Below, piece by piece: positions 46,926 to 58,307 of a stretch of DNA of 64,000 nucleotides. The number at the start of each line of letters is the position of its first letter. The stretch's first letter is position 1. The translations under genes and the position numbers were made by a program. Under the pieces are notes generated by a model. The model was not told the origin of the DNA and did no database searches. It saw only the letters and a list, made by a program, of their open reading frames with translations. Source of the stretch: Chromatiales bacterium (GTDB lineage: Bacteria > Pseudomonadota > Gammaproteobacteria > Steroidobacterales > GCA-2729495); NCBI GenBank assembly GCA_016789845.1, contig JAEUQA010000045.1, positions 1-64,000 on the forward strand. Direction: 5' to 3'.

Positions 46926-47846
46926 TTGACGCAGTCGAAACGCCCACGGACGTTTCAGGACCTGATCCTGGCGTTGCAGCGCTACTGGGCCGACCAGGGC
47001 TGCGTGATCCTGCAGCCCTACGACATGCCGATGGGTGCCGGCACGTTCCACTCGGCCACCTTCCTCCGGGCCATCGGCCCGGAGCCCTGGAGCGCGGCCT
47101 ACGTGCAGCCCAGCCGCCGGCCCACCGACGGCCGCTACGGCGAGAACCCGAACCGCCTCCAGCACTACTACCAGTTCCAGGTGGTGATCAAACCCTCGCC
47201 ACTGGATATCCAGCAGCTCTACCTGGATTCCTTGCGGGCGCTGGACATCGATCCGCTGGTCCACGACATCCGCTTCGTCGAAGACAACTGGGAGTCGCCC
47301 ACGCTGGGCGCCTGGGGCCTGGGCTGGGAGGTGTGGCTGAACGGCATGGAGGTCACCCAGTTCACCTACTTCCAGCAGGTTGGCGGCCTGGACTGCCGGC
47401 CCGTGACCGGCGAGATTACCTACGGCCTCGAGCGCATCGCCATGTACCTGCAGGGGGTGGCGAGCGTCTATGACCTCACCTGGACCGACGGACCGCTCGG
47501 CCGCGTCACCTACGGCGACGTCTTTCACCAGAATGAGGTGGAGATGTCCCGCTACAACTTCGAGGCGGCGGACACGACGGTGCTCGTGCCGCGGTTCGAC
47601 GCCGCGGAACGGGCCTGCCGCGGGCTCATCGAGGCAGGCCTCACCCTGCCCGCCTACGAGCAGGTGCTCGAGGCCTCCCACACCTTCAATCTGCTCGATG
47701 CCCGGCGTGCGATCTCCGTCAGCGAGCGTCAGCGCTACATCCTGCGCGTGCGCGAGATGGCCCGCTCGGTGGCCCAGGGCTACCACGACAGCCGGGCGGC
47801 GCTCGGCTTCCCGATGCTGGCGCGCGCATCAGCAGGCTCCCCGTAA
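46926..47846 (+). CDS. glyQ: Glycyl-tRNA synthetase alpha subunit
   Basis: A 306-residue catalytic subunit of the bacterial alpha2beta2 glycyl-tRNA synthetase. The start [20 protein letters not shown] and the segments [20 protein letters not shown] and [20 protein letters not shown] are nearly invariant in the family. TTG 46926 is chosen because the family begins a few residues before RTFQDLI; the upstream open frame has no similarity. The stop (TAA) is immediately followed by the glyS ATG. Confidence 0.94.
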   Translation: MTQSKRPRTFQDLILALQRYWADQGCVILQPYDMPMGAGTFHSATFLRAIGPEPWSAAYVQPSRRPTDGRYGENPNRLQHYYQFQVVIKPSPLDIQQLYLDSLRALDIDPLVHDIRFVEDNWESPTLGAWGLGWEVWLNGMEVTQFTYFQQVGGLDCRPVTGEITYGLERIAMYLQGVASVYDLTWTDGPLGRVTYGDVFHQNEVEMSRYNFEAADTTVLVPRFDAAERACRGLIEAGLTLPAYEQVLEASHTFNLLDARRAISVSERQRYILRVREMARSVAQGYHDSRAALGFPMLARASAGSP

Positions 47847-49955
47847 ATGACAGCGACCGCGGATTTTCTCGTCGAGATTGGCACGGAAGAGCTGCCGCCC
47901 AAGTCGCTGGCCGACCTGGAGCGGGCTTTTGCGAGCCAGGTCCAGGACGGGCTGGCCGGGGCAAGCCTGGGCTACCAGGGCCTGCGTTCCTTCGCGACAC
48001 CCCGCCGGCTCGCGGTGCTGGTCAGCGGCCTGCAGGTCGAACAGCCGGTCCAGGTCATCGAGAAGCGGGGCCCGCCCGTATCGGTCGCGTTCAATGCCGA
48101 CGGCTCGCCCACCCGCGCCGCGGCGGCCTTCGCGGAAGGTTGTGGGGTGGCGGTTTCGGACCTCGGCCGGGTGGAAACGCCCAAGGGCGCCTGGCTGTTC
48201 CACAGCGCTACGGCCCCGGGCCGGCCGGCAGCCGGGTTGCTTCCCGGGATCGTCACGGCGGCGCTGGCGGCGCTGCCGATTCCCCGGCGGATGCGCTGGG
48301 GCAGCGGCGAGGCGGAGTTCGTCCGGCCCGCCCACTGGATCGTCATGCTGCTGGGCGACCTGGTCCTGGACGCCCCGGTGCTGGACCTGGTACCCGGCCG
48401 CAAGACCCGCGGCCATCGCTTCCATGCACCGGACGAACTGGTGATCGGCAAGCCGTCGGACTATCCGGCGCTGCTGGCGGACCGGGGCAAGGTGATCCCG
48501 GACTTCGCAGCCCGGCGCGACCGCGTGCGGCAGCTGGCCGACGCGGCGGCGCTGGCGGCCGGCGGCCATGCGGTCTACAGCGACGAGCTCCTGGACGAAG
48601 TGGCCGGCCTCGTGGAATGGCCGGTGGCCATCACCGGCGGCTTCGATCCCGTCTTCCTGCGCCTGCCTGAAGAGGTGCTGATCGCCACGCTCCAGGGACA
48701 CCAGCGCTACTTCCCGGTCCGGGATGCGGCAGGACGACTGATGCCGCGCTTCATCACCACCGCCAACCTGGAGAGCCGGGACCCGGACCAGGTCCGGCAG
48801 GGCAACGAGCGGGTGATCCTGCCCCGCCTGTCCGACGCGGCGTTCTTCTGGGACCAGGACCGCAAATCGTCCCTCGCGACGCGGGTGGAGCGCCTCGGCA
48901 CCGTCGTGTTCCAGCAGGGGCTCGGCAGCGTGCTCGACCGCTCGTGGCGGGTCGGGACATTGGGCAGCGAGATCGCCAGGGGGCTGGGAGATGACCCCGC
49001 GGTCGTGGAGCGGGCCGCGCTGCTTGCCAAGGCGGACCTGCTGACCCAGATGGTCGGCGAATTCCCCGAGCTCCAGGGCCGCATGGGCTTCCATTACGCC
49101 ACCCACGATGGCGAGCCGGCCACCGTCGCCACCGCCATCGAAGAGCAATACCTGCCGCGCCACGCCGGCGACCGCTTGCCGGCCTCAGCAGCGGGTCGCG
49201 AGCTCGCCATTGCCGACAGGGCCGACGTGCTGGCAGGCGTCTTTGCGCTCGGCAAGCGTCCCACCGGCAACAAGGATCCCTTCGGGCTGCGCCGCGCGGC
49301 ACTGGGGCTGCTCCGCATCCTCGTGGAAGACAGCGTGGACCTGGACCTGACGGCGCTGCTGACCAGCGCAATCGCCCTCCAGCCCTGCAAGGTCAAGGAC
49401 CCTGCCGCCCTCGCCGTGGAGCTGTACGACTTCATCGTGGAGCGCGGTCGCGCCTGGTATCTGGACGGCCTCGCTCCTGGCCTGCCCGCCGGCGCGGTGA
49501 CGGCCGAGATCTTCGAGGCGGTGCGGCTGCGGCGGCCGTCGTCGCCCGTCGACTTCCACGCGCGGTTGCTGGGGGTCCGGTCGTTCCTCGGTCTGCCGGA
49601 AGCCGAAAGCCTGGCCGTGGCGAACAAGCGCATCGCCAACATCCTGCGCAGCGCCGGCGCCGGCGATCACCAGGTTGATCCGGCCCTCTTCGAGGTTGAC
49701 GAGGAACGGGCCCTGCACGCCGCCATCTCGAAGGTCGGGACCACCCATCGCCAGCACCTGGCAGGCCGCGACTACCGGCAGGCCTTGCAGGACCTCGCCG
49801 CCCTCAAGCCGCCCGTGGATGCCTTCTTCGAGGCGGTGCTCGTGATGGCCGACGTGCCGGCGGTACGGGACAACCGCCTCGCCCAGCTCCGCCGGCTGCG
49901 GGAGCTGTTCCTGGACGTGGCTGACCTGTCCTGCCTGTCCACCACGGGCACCTAG
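47847..49955 (+). CDS. glyS: Glycyl-tRNA synthetase beta subunit
   Basis: A 702-residue tRNA-binding subunit. The N-terminal LVEIGTEELPPKSL, the GHRFHAP motif region, the HD-like segments and the C-terminal anticodon/DALR-like domain with FFEAVLVMADVPAVRDNRL agree with GlyS throughout. It is directly coupled to glyQ. The order glyQ-glyS-gmhB-plsC matches the Pseudomonas origin region. Confidence 0.94.
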   Translation: MTATADFLVEIGTEELPPKSLADLERAFASQVQDGLAGASLGYQGLRSFATPRRLAVLVSGLQVEQPVQVIEKRGPPVSVAFNADGSPTRAAAAFAEGCGVAVSDLGRVETPKGAWLFHSATAPGRPAAGLLPGIVTAALAALPIPRRMRWGSGEAEFVRPAHWIVMLLGDLVLDAPVLDLVPGRKTRGHRFHAPDELVIGKPSDYPALLADRGKVIPDFAARRDRVRQLADAAALAAGGHAVYSDELLDEVAGLVEWPVAITGGFDPVFLRLPEEVLIATLQGHQRYFPVRDAAGRLMPRFITTANLESRDPDQVRQGNERVILPRLSDAAFFWDQDRKSSLATRVERLGTVVFQQGLGSVLDRSWRVGTLGSEIARGLGDDPAVVERAALLAKADLLTQMVGEFPELQGRMGFHYATHDGEPATVATAIEEQYLPRHAGDRLPASAAGRELAIADRADVLAGVFALGKRPTGNKDPFGLRRAALGLLRILVEDSVDLDLTALLTSAIALQPCKVKDPAALAVELYDFIVERGRAWYLDGLAPGLPAGAVTAEIFEAVRLRRPSSPVDFHARLLGVRSFLGLPEAESLAVANKRIANILRSAGAGDHQVDPALFEVDEERALHAAISKVGTTHRQHLAGRDYRQALQDLAALKPPVDAFFEAVLVMADVPAVRDNRLAQLRRLRELFLDVADLSCLSTTGT

Positions 49956-49978
49956 GGCCGCCGGGCGGTCCCGGACCG

Positions 49979-50545
49979 ATGGCCGCCGCCGACCCGATCC
50001 GCCTCGTCGTCCTCGACCGGGACGGCGTGATCAACCGGGAATCGCGCCACTTCATCCGGCGGCCGGAGGAGTGGATTCCACTGCCGGGAAGCGTCGAGGC
50101 CATCGCGGAACTGACGCACGCGGGCTTCACCGTGGTGGTGGCCAGCAACCAGTCAGGCGTTGGCCGTGGATTGTTCTCAGGCGACATGCTTGCCGCGATC
50201 CACGAGCGCATGACGCAGACCGTGGAGGCGGCTGGTGGTCGGCTCGACGGCATCTGGTTCTGCCCGCACCGGCCGGAAGATGCCTGCGAGTGCCGGAAAC
50301 CGCGGCCCGGCCTGCTGCGGCAGATCGAGGCACACTACGGGGTCACGTTGCAGGGGATCCCGGCGATCGGGGACTCCTACCGCGATCTCGAGGCCGCCTG
50401 GCGCGTCGGCGCACGGGCGATGCTGGTGCGCACGGGGAATGGCCAGGAGACCGAGCGCCGGCTTGCCCCGGATGCGGTCGTCGAGGTGTTTCCGGATCTC
50501 GCGGCGGTGGCAACCCGGCTGATCGGGGAGAGCCAGCACCGTTGA
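49979..50545 (+). CDS. gmhB: Heptose 1,7-bisphosphate 7-phosphatase GmhB
   Basis: A 188-residue HAD phosphatase of ADP-heptose synthesis for lipopolysaccharide. The nucleophile motif reads VVLDRDGVINRES, motif II VVVASNQSGVGRG, and the zinc site CPHRPEDACECRKP shows the four ligands of the GmhB subgroup. Its stop overlaps the TTG start of plsC (TTGA). Confidence 0.92.
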   Translation: MAAADPIRLVVLDRDGVINRESRHFIRRPEEWIPLPGSVEAIAELTHAGFTVVVASNQSGVGRGLFSGDMLAAIHERMTQTVEAAGGRLDGIWFCPHRPEDACECRKPRPGLLRQIEAHYGVTLQGIPAIGDSYRDLEAAWRVGARAMLVRTGNGQETERRLAPDAVVEVFPDLAAVATRLIGESQHR

Positions 50546-51267
50546 TCCTGCTCAGGTCCATCCTGTTCACGCTCCTGATGTCCGCCAGCGTCCTGCCCTG
50601 GAGCATCGTGGTCGTCATCGGGCGTTTCGTCGGCGGCTATCCGGCCGCCTACGATCTGGTCGTCACCTGGGTGCACGGCTGCTTCTGGTTGCTGGACAGG
50701 CTCTGCCACCTCAACTTCCGGGTGGAAGGCACGGAGAACATCCCGGCCAGGAACTCGGTGGCCCTGCTCAAGCATTCCTCCGCCTACGAGACGCTGGTGC
50801 AGTTCCTGCTCTTTCCACGCCAGTGCTGGGTGGTGAAGCACGAGCTGATGTGGGCGCCATTCCTGGGCTGGGCCGTGTGGGCAATTCGTCCCATTGCCAT
50901 CGATCGCGGCGCGCGCCAGAAGGCGATCGCCCAGGTGCTGGCCATGGGCAAGGCCCGGCTGGAGGAAGGCCACTGGGTGATGATCTTTCCGGAAGGCACG
51001 CGGGTGCCGGCCGGGGAAACCCGGCGCTACGGACTGAGCGGCGTGCTGCTGGCCCAGGAAGCGGGCCGGCTGCTGGTCCCGGTCGCGCACGATGCAGGAG
51101 ACTACTGGCCGCGCCGGGGGTGGGTGAAACGGCCCGGCACCGTCACCTTCCGCATCGGGCCACCGGTGGACCCGGCCGGCCGCGAGCCGCGACAGGTGAA
51201 CGAGGAGATCCAGGCCTGGGTCGAGGCGCAGATTGCCGACCTGCGGGGCTCGATGCCCCGCCTTTGA
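50542..51267 (+). CDS. plsC: 1-acyl-glycerol-3-phosphate acyltransferase (PlsC-like)
   Basis: A 241-residue membrane-bound acyltransferase with N-terminal hydrophobic segment(s) and the catalytic motif KHSSAYET, an HX4E variant of the usual HX4D, plus the acceptor-binding FPEGTR motif. TTG 50542 overlaps the gmhB stop; ATG 50578 is an alternative that would trim the first helix. It makes or remodels phosphatidic acid. The HX4E form is also known in other PlsC-like proteins near this locus. Confidence 0.88.
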   Translation: MILLRSILFTLLMSASVLPWSIVVVIGRFVGGYPAAYDLVVTWVHGCFWLLDRLCHLNFRVEGTENIPARNSVALLKHSSAYETLVQFLLFPRQCWVVKHELMWAPFLGWAVWAIRPIAIDRGARQKAIAQVLAMGKARLEEGHWVMIFPEGTRVPAGETRRYGLSGVLLAQEAGRLLVPVAHDAGDYWPRRGWVKRPGTVTFRIGPPVDPAGREPRQVNEEIQAWVEAQIADLRGSMPRL

Positions 51268-51277
51268 CAGCCCGCCG

Positions 51278-53710
<2,433 letters not shown>

Positions 53711-53720
53711 CTAACGCGAA

Positions 53721-53729
53721 ATTATAGCA
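53721..53729 (-). promoter_or_regulatory. Extended -10 promoter of gyrB
   Basis: TGCTATAAT on the minus strand is a perfect extended -10 element with a predicted start near 53714, about 19 bases before the gyrB ATG. It overlaps the recF stop codon, and a parS-like site lies directly upstream at 53747-53762, covering the -35 region. Confidence 0.6.
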
Positions 53730-54801
53730 AAGCTTGGACCTCGGCATGTTCCACGTGAAACGCCCGGGCGCCGGGCGGAAGCGCCATTGAGGCCGGATCC
53801 AGACAAGTGACAAAGGCCTGGGCCGGCGCGGCGGCCACTTCAGTGAGCAGGCGGGCCAGGTGCTCCCGGTCGAGATCAGCCCCCGGCTCATCCACCAGAA
53901 GCACGACCGTCTGACCCCGGGCCCCGGCCACCAGCTCCAGCTGGGCAAGCGTCAGTGCTGCCGCCACGAGCTTCTCTTGGCCCCGGGAGACGCTGTCCCG
54001 GGCGCGACGGGAGCGAACGGTGATCCGAATATCCGCACGGTGGGGGCCCACATGGCTGGTGGCCAGCTGCAGGTCCCGGTCCCGACTGGCAGCCAGGGCC
54101 TCCGCCAGTGCCGTGCCCTCCGCCCAACCGGCCTGGTAGGCCAGATCGATCTGGGCCCCCAGCAGCCGCTCACCTACAACTGCCACCCGCTGGGCCAGCG
54201 CATCCAGAAAGCGCCGCCGACAGGCGTCCACCAGGGTGCCTTCGGCCACCAGGGTTTCGTCCCAGACCCAGGCGGATGGGCTCCGGGTCTTGAGTGCGGC
54301 GTTCCGCTGCTGCAGGGCCCGCCGGTACCGCTGCCAGGCCGGAAGGAACCCGTGTTCCACGTGGAACACGCCCCAGTCCAGGAATTGCCGGCGACCGGCC
54401 GGAGGACCGTTGACGAGTTCGTGGCTGGCCGGATCCAGGATCTGGACGGGCAAGGCCCGCGCCAGATCAGCGCGCGTTCCCGGGACTCCGTCGACGCGGA
54501 TTGCCAAACCATCGGCCCGGGAGATCTCCAGGCCCACCCGGGACGCAAGCCCGACGCCCAGGCGCGCGAAGAGGGTGGCCCGATCGGCATCGAAGCGGAT
54601 GGCCGCCTCGGCCCGGGAAGCCCGGAACGAGGTCCCCCGACCCAGGAAGTACAGGGCTTCCAGGAGGCTGGTCTTGCCGGAACCGTTGGCTCCCGCCACC
54701 AGATTGAATCCGGGGGCGGGCTGGACGGTGGCTGATTCGAAACAACGGAATGACCCGAGCTGGACCTCGGCAACCACCGGGGCCGGGGCGGGAGACGGCA
54801 C
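53722..54801 (-). CDS. recF: Recombination/repair ATPase RecF
   Basis: A 359-residue SMC-like ATPase that loads RecA at single-strand gaps. Walker A GANGSGKT (residues 37-44), signature SRGQEKLVAAALTLAQ and Walker B VVLLVDEPGADLD are present. It starts two bases after the dnaN stop. Its coding sequence contains two parS-like 16-mers, each read as FHVEH in the protein, near its middle and at its end. Confidence 0.93.
   Translation of the reverse strand: MPSPAPAPVVAEVQLGSFRCFESATVQPAPGFNLVAGANGSGKTSLLEALYFLGRGTSFRASRAEAAIRFDADRATLFARLGVGLASRVGLEISRADGLAIRVDGVPGTRADLARALPVQILDPASHELVNGPPAGRRQFLDWGVFHVEHGFLPAWQRYRRALQQRNAALKTRSPSAWVWDETLVAEGTLVDACRRRFLDALAQRVAVVGERLLGAQIDLAYQAGWAEGTALAEALAASRDRDLQLATSHVGPHRADIRITVRSRRARDSVSRGQEKLVAAALTLAQLELVAGARGQTVVLLVDEPGADLDREHLARLLTEVAAAPAQAFVTCLDPASMALPPGARAFHVEHAEVQALL
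53747..53762. promoter_or_regulatory. parS-like ParB site (3' end of recF)
   Basis: TGTTCCACGTGAAACG matches the common bacterial parS TGTTNCACGTGAAACA at all but the final position. It lies within recF and next to the gyrB promoter. Confidence 0.7.
54353..54368. promoter_or_regulatory. parS-like ParB site (middle of recF)
   Basis: TGTTCCACGTGGAACA is a perfect 16-base palindrome and matches the Pseudomonas-type parS core TGTTCCACGTGGAAC. Another such site lies about 600 bases away. The parAB genes are outside the window. Confidence 0.8.
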
Positions 54802-54803
54802 CT

Positions 54804-55925
54804 CTAGAGCCGCATGGGCATCACGACATACCGGGCCTGAACCGGCCCTGCGCCGCTGATGAGGCAGCTGCTGTTGGCGTCCACGAAGCCCAGTTCGACC
54901 TGCTCGCTGTCCACCGCTGCCAGGGCATCCAGCAGGTAATTGACGTTGAAGCCGATTTCCAGGGCCTGACCACCGTACTCCACCTCGAGCTCATCCCGGG
55001 CCTCCTCCTGGTCCGGGTTGTTGGCCTGGATCCGCAGCGTCGCATCGGCCAGCTCCAGCCGGACGCCGCGATATTTCTCGTTCGAAAGAATGGCCGCCCG
55101 CTGCAGGGCCTGGCGCAACACATCCCGGCCCGCCTTCAGGATGTTGCCCTGGGGCTTCGGGATCACCCGCTCATAATCCGGAAAACGCCCGTCAATGAGC
55201 TTCGAAGTGAAGCGAATATCGCCGATCGTGGCGCGAACGTGATTATTACCTATAGCCAGCACCACGGCCCCCTCCCCGGTCAGGAGGCGCTGCAGCTCCT
55301 GGACGCCCTTGCGGGGAATGATGACCTGGTGCCCATCCCCCTTGGGACTCTTCCCATTGCCCTTGGTCGCCTCGGTGGCCAGTTCGCAGAGCGCCAGCCG
55401 GTGGCCATCGGTCGCCACCGCCCGGACCACCTTCTTGCCGGTCTCCAGCAGCAGCCCGTTCAGATAGTAGCGCACGTCCTGCTGGGCCATCGCGAAGTGG
55501 GTCTTCTCCAGCAGCGTGCGGAGATCAACCTGGCTCAACTGGAGGCTCTGGATGGCCTCCATGTCGTCCACCACCGGAAACTCGGCGGCGGGCAGGGTGC
55601 CCAGGACGAAGCGCGAGCGGCCCGACTTGATGACCAGCCGGTCACCGTCCAGCTGGACCTGCACGTTGGCGTCGTCGGGCAGGGCCCGGCAGATGTCGAG
55701 CAGCTTGCGGCCGGGCACGGTAACTTCCCCACCGCTGTCCGCCTTGTCGAGCGGCACCCGGGCCACGAGCTCGACCTCCAGGTCGGTCGCGGTCACGGCG
55801 AGCTCCTGCCCGCGAACCACGAGGAGCACGTTGGCAAGGATCGGCATCGTTTGCCGGCGTTCCACGACACCAATGACGGCCTGGATCGGCTTCAGCAGCG
55901 TTGCGCGCGACGTCGTGAACTTCAT
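54804..55925 (-). CDS. dnaN: DNA polymerase III sliding clamp
   Basis: A 373-residue three-domain clamp (E. coli 366). The start MKFTTSRATLLKPIQAVIGV, the middle IPRKGVQELQRLL segment and the C-terminal YVVMPMRL, which forms part of the partner-binding cleft, fit DnaN. ATG 55925 is unambiguous. It lies between dnaA, 282 bases upstream, and recF, two bases downstream. Confidence 0.96.
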   Translation of the reverse strand: MKFTTSRATLLKPIQAVIGVVERRQTMPILANVLLVVRGQELAVTATDLEVELVARVPLDKADSGGEVTVPGRKLLDICRALPDDANVQVQLDGDRLVIKSGRSRFVLGTLPAAEFPVVDDMEAIQSLQLSQVDLRTLLEKTHFAMAQQDVRYYLNGLLLETGKKVVRAVATDGHRLALCELATEATKGNGKSPKGDGHQVIIPRKGVQELQRLLTGEGAVVLAIGNNHVRATIGDIRFTSKLIDGRFPDYERVIPKPQGNILKAGRDVLRQALQRAAILSNEKYRGVRLELADATLRIQANNPDQEEARDELEVEYGGQALEIGFNVNYLLDALAAVDSEQVELGFVDANSSCLISGAGPVQARYVVMPMRL

Positions 55926-56207
55926 CCCCGGATCATCCTATGCAGCTGGCTGTCTGTAATTACTGTTCTTGGTTAAGACTACTTAGTAGTAGTTATTAAG
56001 GCGGCCTTCGCCTGTGCATGACCGACCTCCCGAGCGGGAAAAACAGGCGTTTTAGTCCAATTCACGTTGTGGGCCAACCGGCGGAGGGACAATGTAGCAC
56101 CTGTGCGGAACCTGTGGGCTTTTCACCGCCCCTCTTTTGTCCACAGCATGCCCACCGCTTCCACCCCGGATGGCCACGTCAGCGAAGCGCAGCCCTCCAC
56201 ACCGGGC
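55926..56207. other. dnaA-dnaN intergenic region, AT-rich with a DnaA-like box
   Basis: The 282-base gap holds an AT-rich stretch (about 55950-56000, including TAATTACTG and TTATTAAGG) in otherwise GC-rich DNA, and a near-consensus DnaA box at 56137-56145. It likely contains the dnaN promoter, and could be an accessory or alternative origin element. Confidence 0.5.
56137..56145 (+). promoter_or_regulatory. DnaA box, near consensus
   Basis: TTGTCCACA differs from the consensus TTATCCACA at one position. It lies just beyond the dnaA stop, in the dnaA-dnaN gap. Confidence 0.5.
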
Positions 56208-57542
56208 TCATGCCGTCAGTATCCGGATCAGGTTCTGGTAGTCCTCCCGCACCCGGGACTCGGTCTCCCGCAGCAGTTTCACCCGGCGGCAGGCGTGCAG
56301 CACCGTCGTGTGATCGCGACCGCCGAACTGGTCGCCGATCTCGGGCAGGCTGTGACTGGTGAGCTCCTTGGCCAGGCTCATGGCAATCTGCCGGGGCCGG
56401 GTGATGGACCGGTTGCGGCGCTTGGAGAGCAGGTCGGCCACCCGCACCTTGCTGTACTCGGCCACGATCTTCTGGATGTTCTCGATCGTGACCAGGCGGT
56501 CCTGGAGCGCGAGCAGGTCCCGGAGCGCATCCTTGGCGAACTCGAGGGTGATGGGCCTGCCGGTGAAGGTGGAATTGGCCACGACCCGGTGCAGGGCGCC
56601 TTCCAGTTCGCGCACGTTCGAGCGGATCCGCTGGGCGATGAAGAAGGCCACTTCCTCCGGCAGTTCCTTGTGGGCAGCCGCGGCCTTGCTCATCAGGATC
56701 GCCACGCTGGTTTCCAGTTCCGGCGGGTCGATGGAGACCGTCAGTCCCCAGCCGAAGCGGGACTTCAGGCGCTCCTCCAAGCCATTGACTTCCTTGGGAT
56801 ATCTGTCGCAGGTGAGGATTACCTGCCGCTGGTCTTCCAGCAGGGCGTTGAAGGTGTGGAAGAACTCCTCCTGGGAACGCTCCTTGTTGGCAAAGAATTG
56901 GATGTCGTCGATGAGCAGCGCGTCCAGGCCCCGGTAGGCGGCCTTGAACTCGCTGATCGTGTTGTGTTGCAGCGCCCGGACCATGTCCCCGACGAACTGC
57001 TCGGAGTGCACATAGGCCACCCGGGCATCCGGCCGGTTGGCCAGGATGACGTGCCCGACACCCTGCATGAGGTGGGTCTTGCCCAGGCCCACGCCGCCGT
57101 AGATGAACAGGGGGTTGTAGCCGCGTCCGGGATTGCTGGCGACCTGGAGGGCGGCCGCCCTGGCCATCTGGTTGCTCTTGCCTTCCACGAACTTGTCGAA
57201 GGTGTACTCCGGATTCAGCTTGCCGCCGATGCTGGCCAGCGCAACTTTGGCCTTGCCGGCCCCGGCGCCAACCCCGCCCACGGGGACCAGTTGCCGCTGC
57301 AGGTTGTTGAGGCTGCCCACTTCCACCTGCACCGCCACGCCCGGGCTTTCCCGCAGGAAGTCGGTGATCCGGGCCAGGCAGTTGCTGGTGACCCAGTCCA
57401 CCACGAAGCGGTTGGGCGCGAGCAGCCGGATCAGCTGGGGCTCCTCGACGGCCTGCAAGGGCCGGATCCAGGTGTTGAACTGCTGTTCTGGCAGGTCGGA
57501 CCGCAAGTGCTGGACGCAGCGGCCCCAGAGGGAAGACTGCAC
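56208..57542 (-). CDS. dnaA: Chromosomal replication initiator DnaA
   Basis: A 444-residue initiator: N-terminal DnaB-interacting domain (1-75), short linker, AAA+ domain with Walker A GGVGLGKT (149-156) and Walker [20 protein letters not shown], and the C-terminal DNA-binding domain with the signature [18 protein letters not shown] 57542 opens the family sequence [20 protein letters not shown]. It is divergent from rpmH; a perfect DnaA box lies 72 bases upstream, suggesting autoregulation. Confidence 0.97.
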   Translation of the reverse strand: MQSSLWGRCVQHLRSDLPEQQFNTWIRPLQAVEEPQLIRLLAPNRFVVDWVTSNCLARITDFLRESPGVAVQVEVGSLNNLQRQLVPVGGVGAGAGKAKVALASIGGKLNPEYTFDKFVEGKSNQMARAAALQVASNPGRGYNPLFIYGGVGLGKTHLMQGVGHVILANRPDARVAYVHSEQFVGDMVRALQHNTISEFKAAYRGLDALLIDDIQFFANKERSQEEFFHTFNALLEDQRQVILTCDRYPKEVNGLEERLKSRFGWGLTVSIDPPELETSVAILMSKAAAAHKELPEEVAFFIAQRIRSNVRELEGALHRVVANSTFTGRPITLEFAKDALRDLLALQDRLVTIENIQKIVAEYSKVRVADLLSKRRNRSITRPRQIAMSLAKELTSHSLPEIGDQFGGRDHTTVLHACRRVKLLRETESRVREDYQNLIRILTA

Positions 57543-57571
57543 GGATTCACCCCGTGAATCTGGTTTATGGT

Positions 57572-57580
57572 TGTGGAAAG
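57572..57580 (-). promoter_or_regulatory. Weak DnaA box
   Basis: TGTGGAAAG on the plus strand matches TGTGGATAA at seven of nine positions. It lies about 30 bases before the dnaA start. Confidence 0.3.
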
Positions 57581-57613
57581 GGGAGGCCGGCAGTCTAGCG
57601 GGCAGACATCGAC

Positions 57614-57622
57614 TTATCCACA
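57614..57622 (+). promoter_or_regulatory. Perfect DnaA box
   Basis: TTATCCACA equals the high-affinity E. coli consensus. It lies between dnaA and rpmH, overlapping a plausible dnaA -35 region. Confidence 0.75.
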
Positions 57623-57646
57623 GGCCCGGATGCCCCGGCCCTGCTA

Positions 57647-57675
57647 TTGACAGGCGCGGGGCGCCTCCTTAACCT
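57647..57675 (+). promoter_or_regulatory. Sigma-70 promoter of rpmH
   Basis: TTGACA (57647-57652) and TAACCT (57670-57675) are separated by 17 bases. Predicted transcription starts near 57682, 42 bases before the rpmH ATG. Confidence 0.55.
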
Positions 57676-57723
57676 TCCGCCCTCCCGCGTAACCCATCCT
57701 TTTGTTTTCCGGCGAATTTCTCC

Positions 57724-57858
57724 ATGAAAAGAACTTACCAGCCCAGCAAGCTCAAGCGCGCCCGCAGCCACGGTTTCCGCGCCCGCATGGCCACCCGCGG
57801 CGGTCGCCTGGTGCTGAAGCGTCGCCGGGCCAAGGGTCGCGCGCGCCTCACCGTCTGA
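57724..57858 (+). CDS. rpmH: 50S ribosomal protein L34
   Basis: A 44-residue, strongly basic ribosomal protein, too short for a long-ORF list. It has the invariant pattern [20 protein letters not shown], then [19 protein letters not shown]. It is first in the rpmH-rnpA-yidC-mnmE operon and lies next to the origin. Confidence 0.96.
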   Translation: MKRTYQPSKLKRARSHGFRARMATRGGRLVLKRRRAKGRARLTV

Positions 57859-57899
57859 CGGTTCCGCGCGCACGCCCAGGCAATTTCCGGAAGAGCGCG

Positions 57900-58307
57900 A
57901 TCGCACCGTCGCCGAGCCTTTCCGCTGACGATCCCCGCCAGACTTTCCCGCGGCAGCTGCGCCTGCTACACAAGGCCGACTTTGATAATGTGTTCCAGCA
58001 GGGCCAGCGTTCAGCGGATCGCTACTTCACGATCCTGTTCAGGCCAAACACGCTGAATCACCCGCGCCTGGGCTTCGCGATCTCCAAGCAGAAGATCCGC
58101 CTTGCCGTCGGGCGCAACCGGCTCCGCCGGCTGGTCCGGGAGAGTTTCCGCAAGCGTGCCGCCGGCCTGCCACCGGTGGACCTGGTGTTTCTGGCACGGG
58201 ATGCGATCACCGCGGCAACAAATGGCGAGATTGTCACCAGTCTCGAGAAGCACTGGGCCCGCATCGAAGCCGGTGCACCAAAACTGACAGGGAATGGCGG
58301 CACGTGA
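57900..58307 (+). CDS. rnpA: Ribonuclease P protein component
   Basis: The protein part of RNase P, which binds the catalytic RNA. The family core is present: LRLLHKADFDNVFQQGQR, then LGFAISKQKIRLAVGRNRLR with the RNR-type RNA-binding motif, then VDLVFLARDA. No in-frame ATG, GTG or TTG occurs between the rpmH stop and this core. The boundary shown is ATC 57900, which has GGAAGAG just upstream; the only ordinary start is TTG 57702, upstream of rpmH, giving a 201-residue protein whose first part overlaps rpmH in another frame. Its stop overlaps the yidC GTG. Confidence 0.85.
   Translation: MAPSPSLSADDPRQTFPRQLRLLHKADFDNVFQQGQRSADRYFTILFRPNTLNHPRLGFAISKQKIRLAVGRNRLRRLVRESFRKRAAGLPPVDLVFLARDAITAATNGEIVTSLEKHWARIEAGAPKLTGNGGT

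Larger units (their letters stand above)
57543..57723. other. dnaA-rpmH intergenic region, candidate oriC
   Basis: This 181-base region separates the left-going replication genes from the right-going rpmH operon, as does oriC in Pseudomonas. It has one perfect DnaA box, one weaker box and the rpmH promoter. Only few boxes and no long AT-rich stretch are seen, so the full origin may extend into, or lie in, the dnaA-dnaN gap. Confidence 0.5.
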
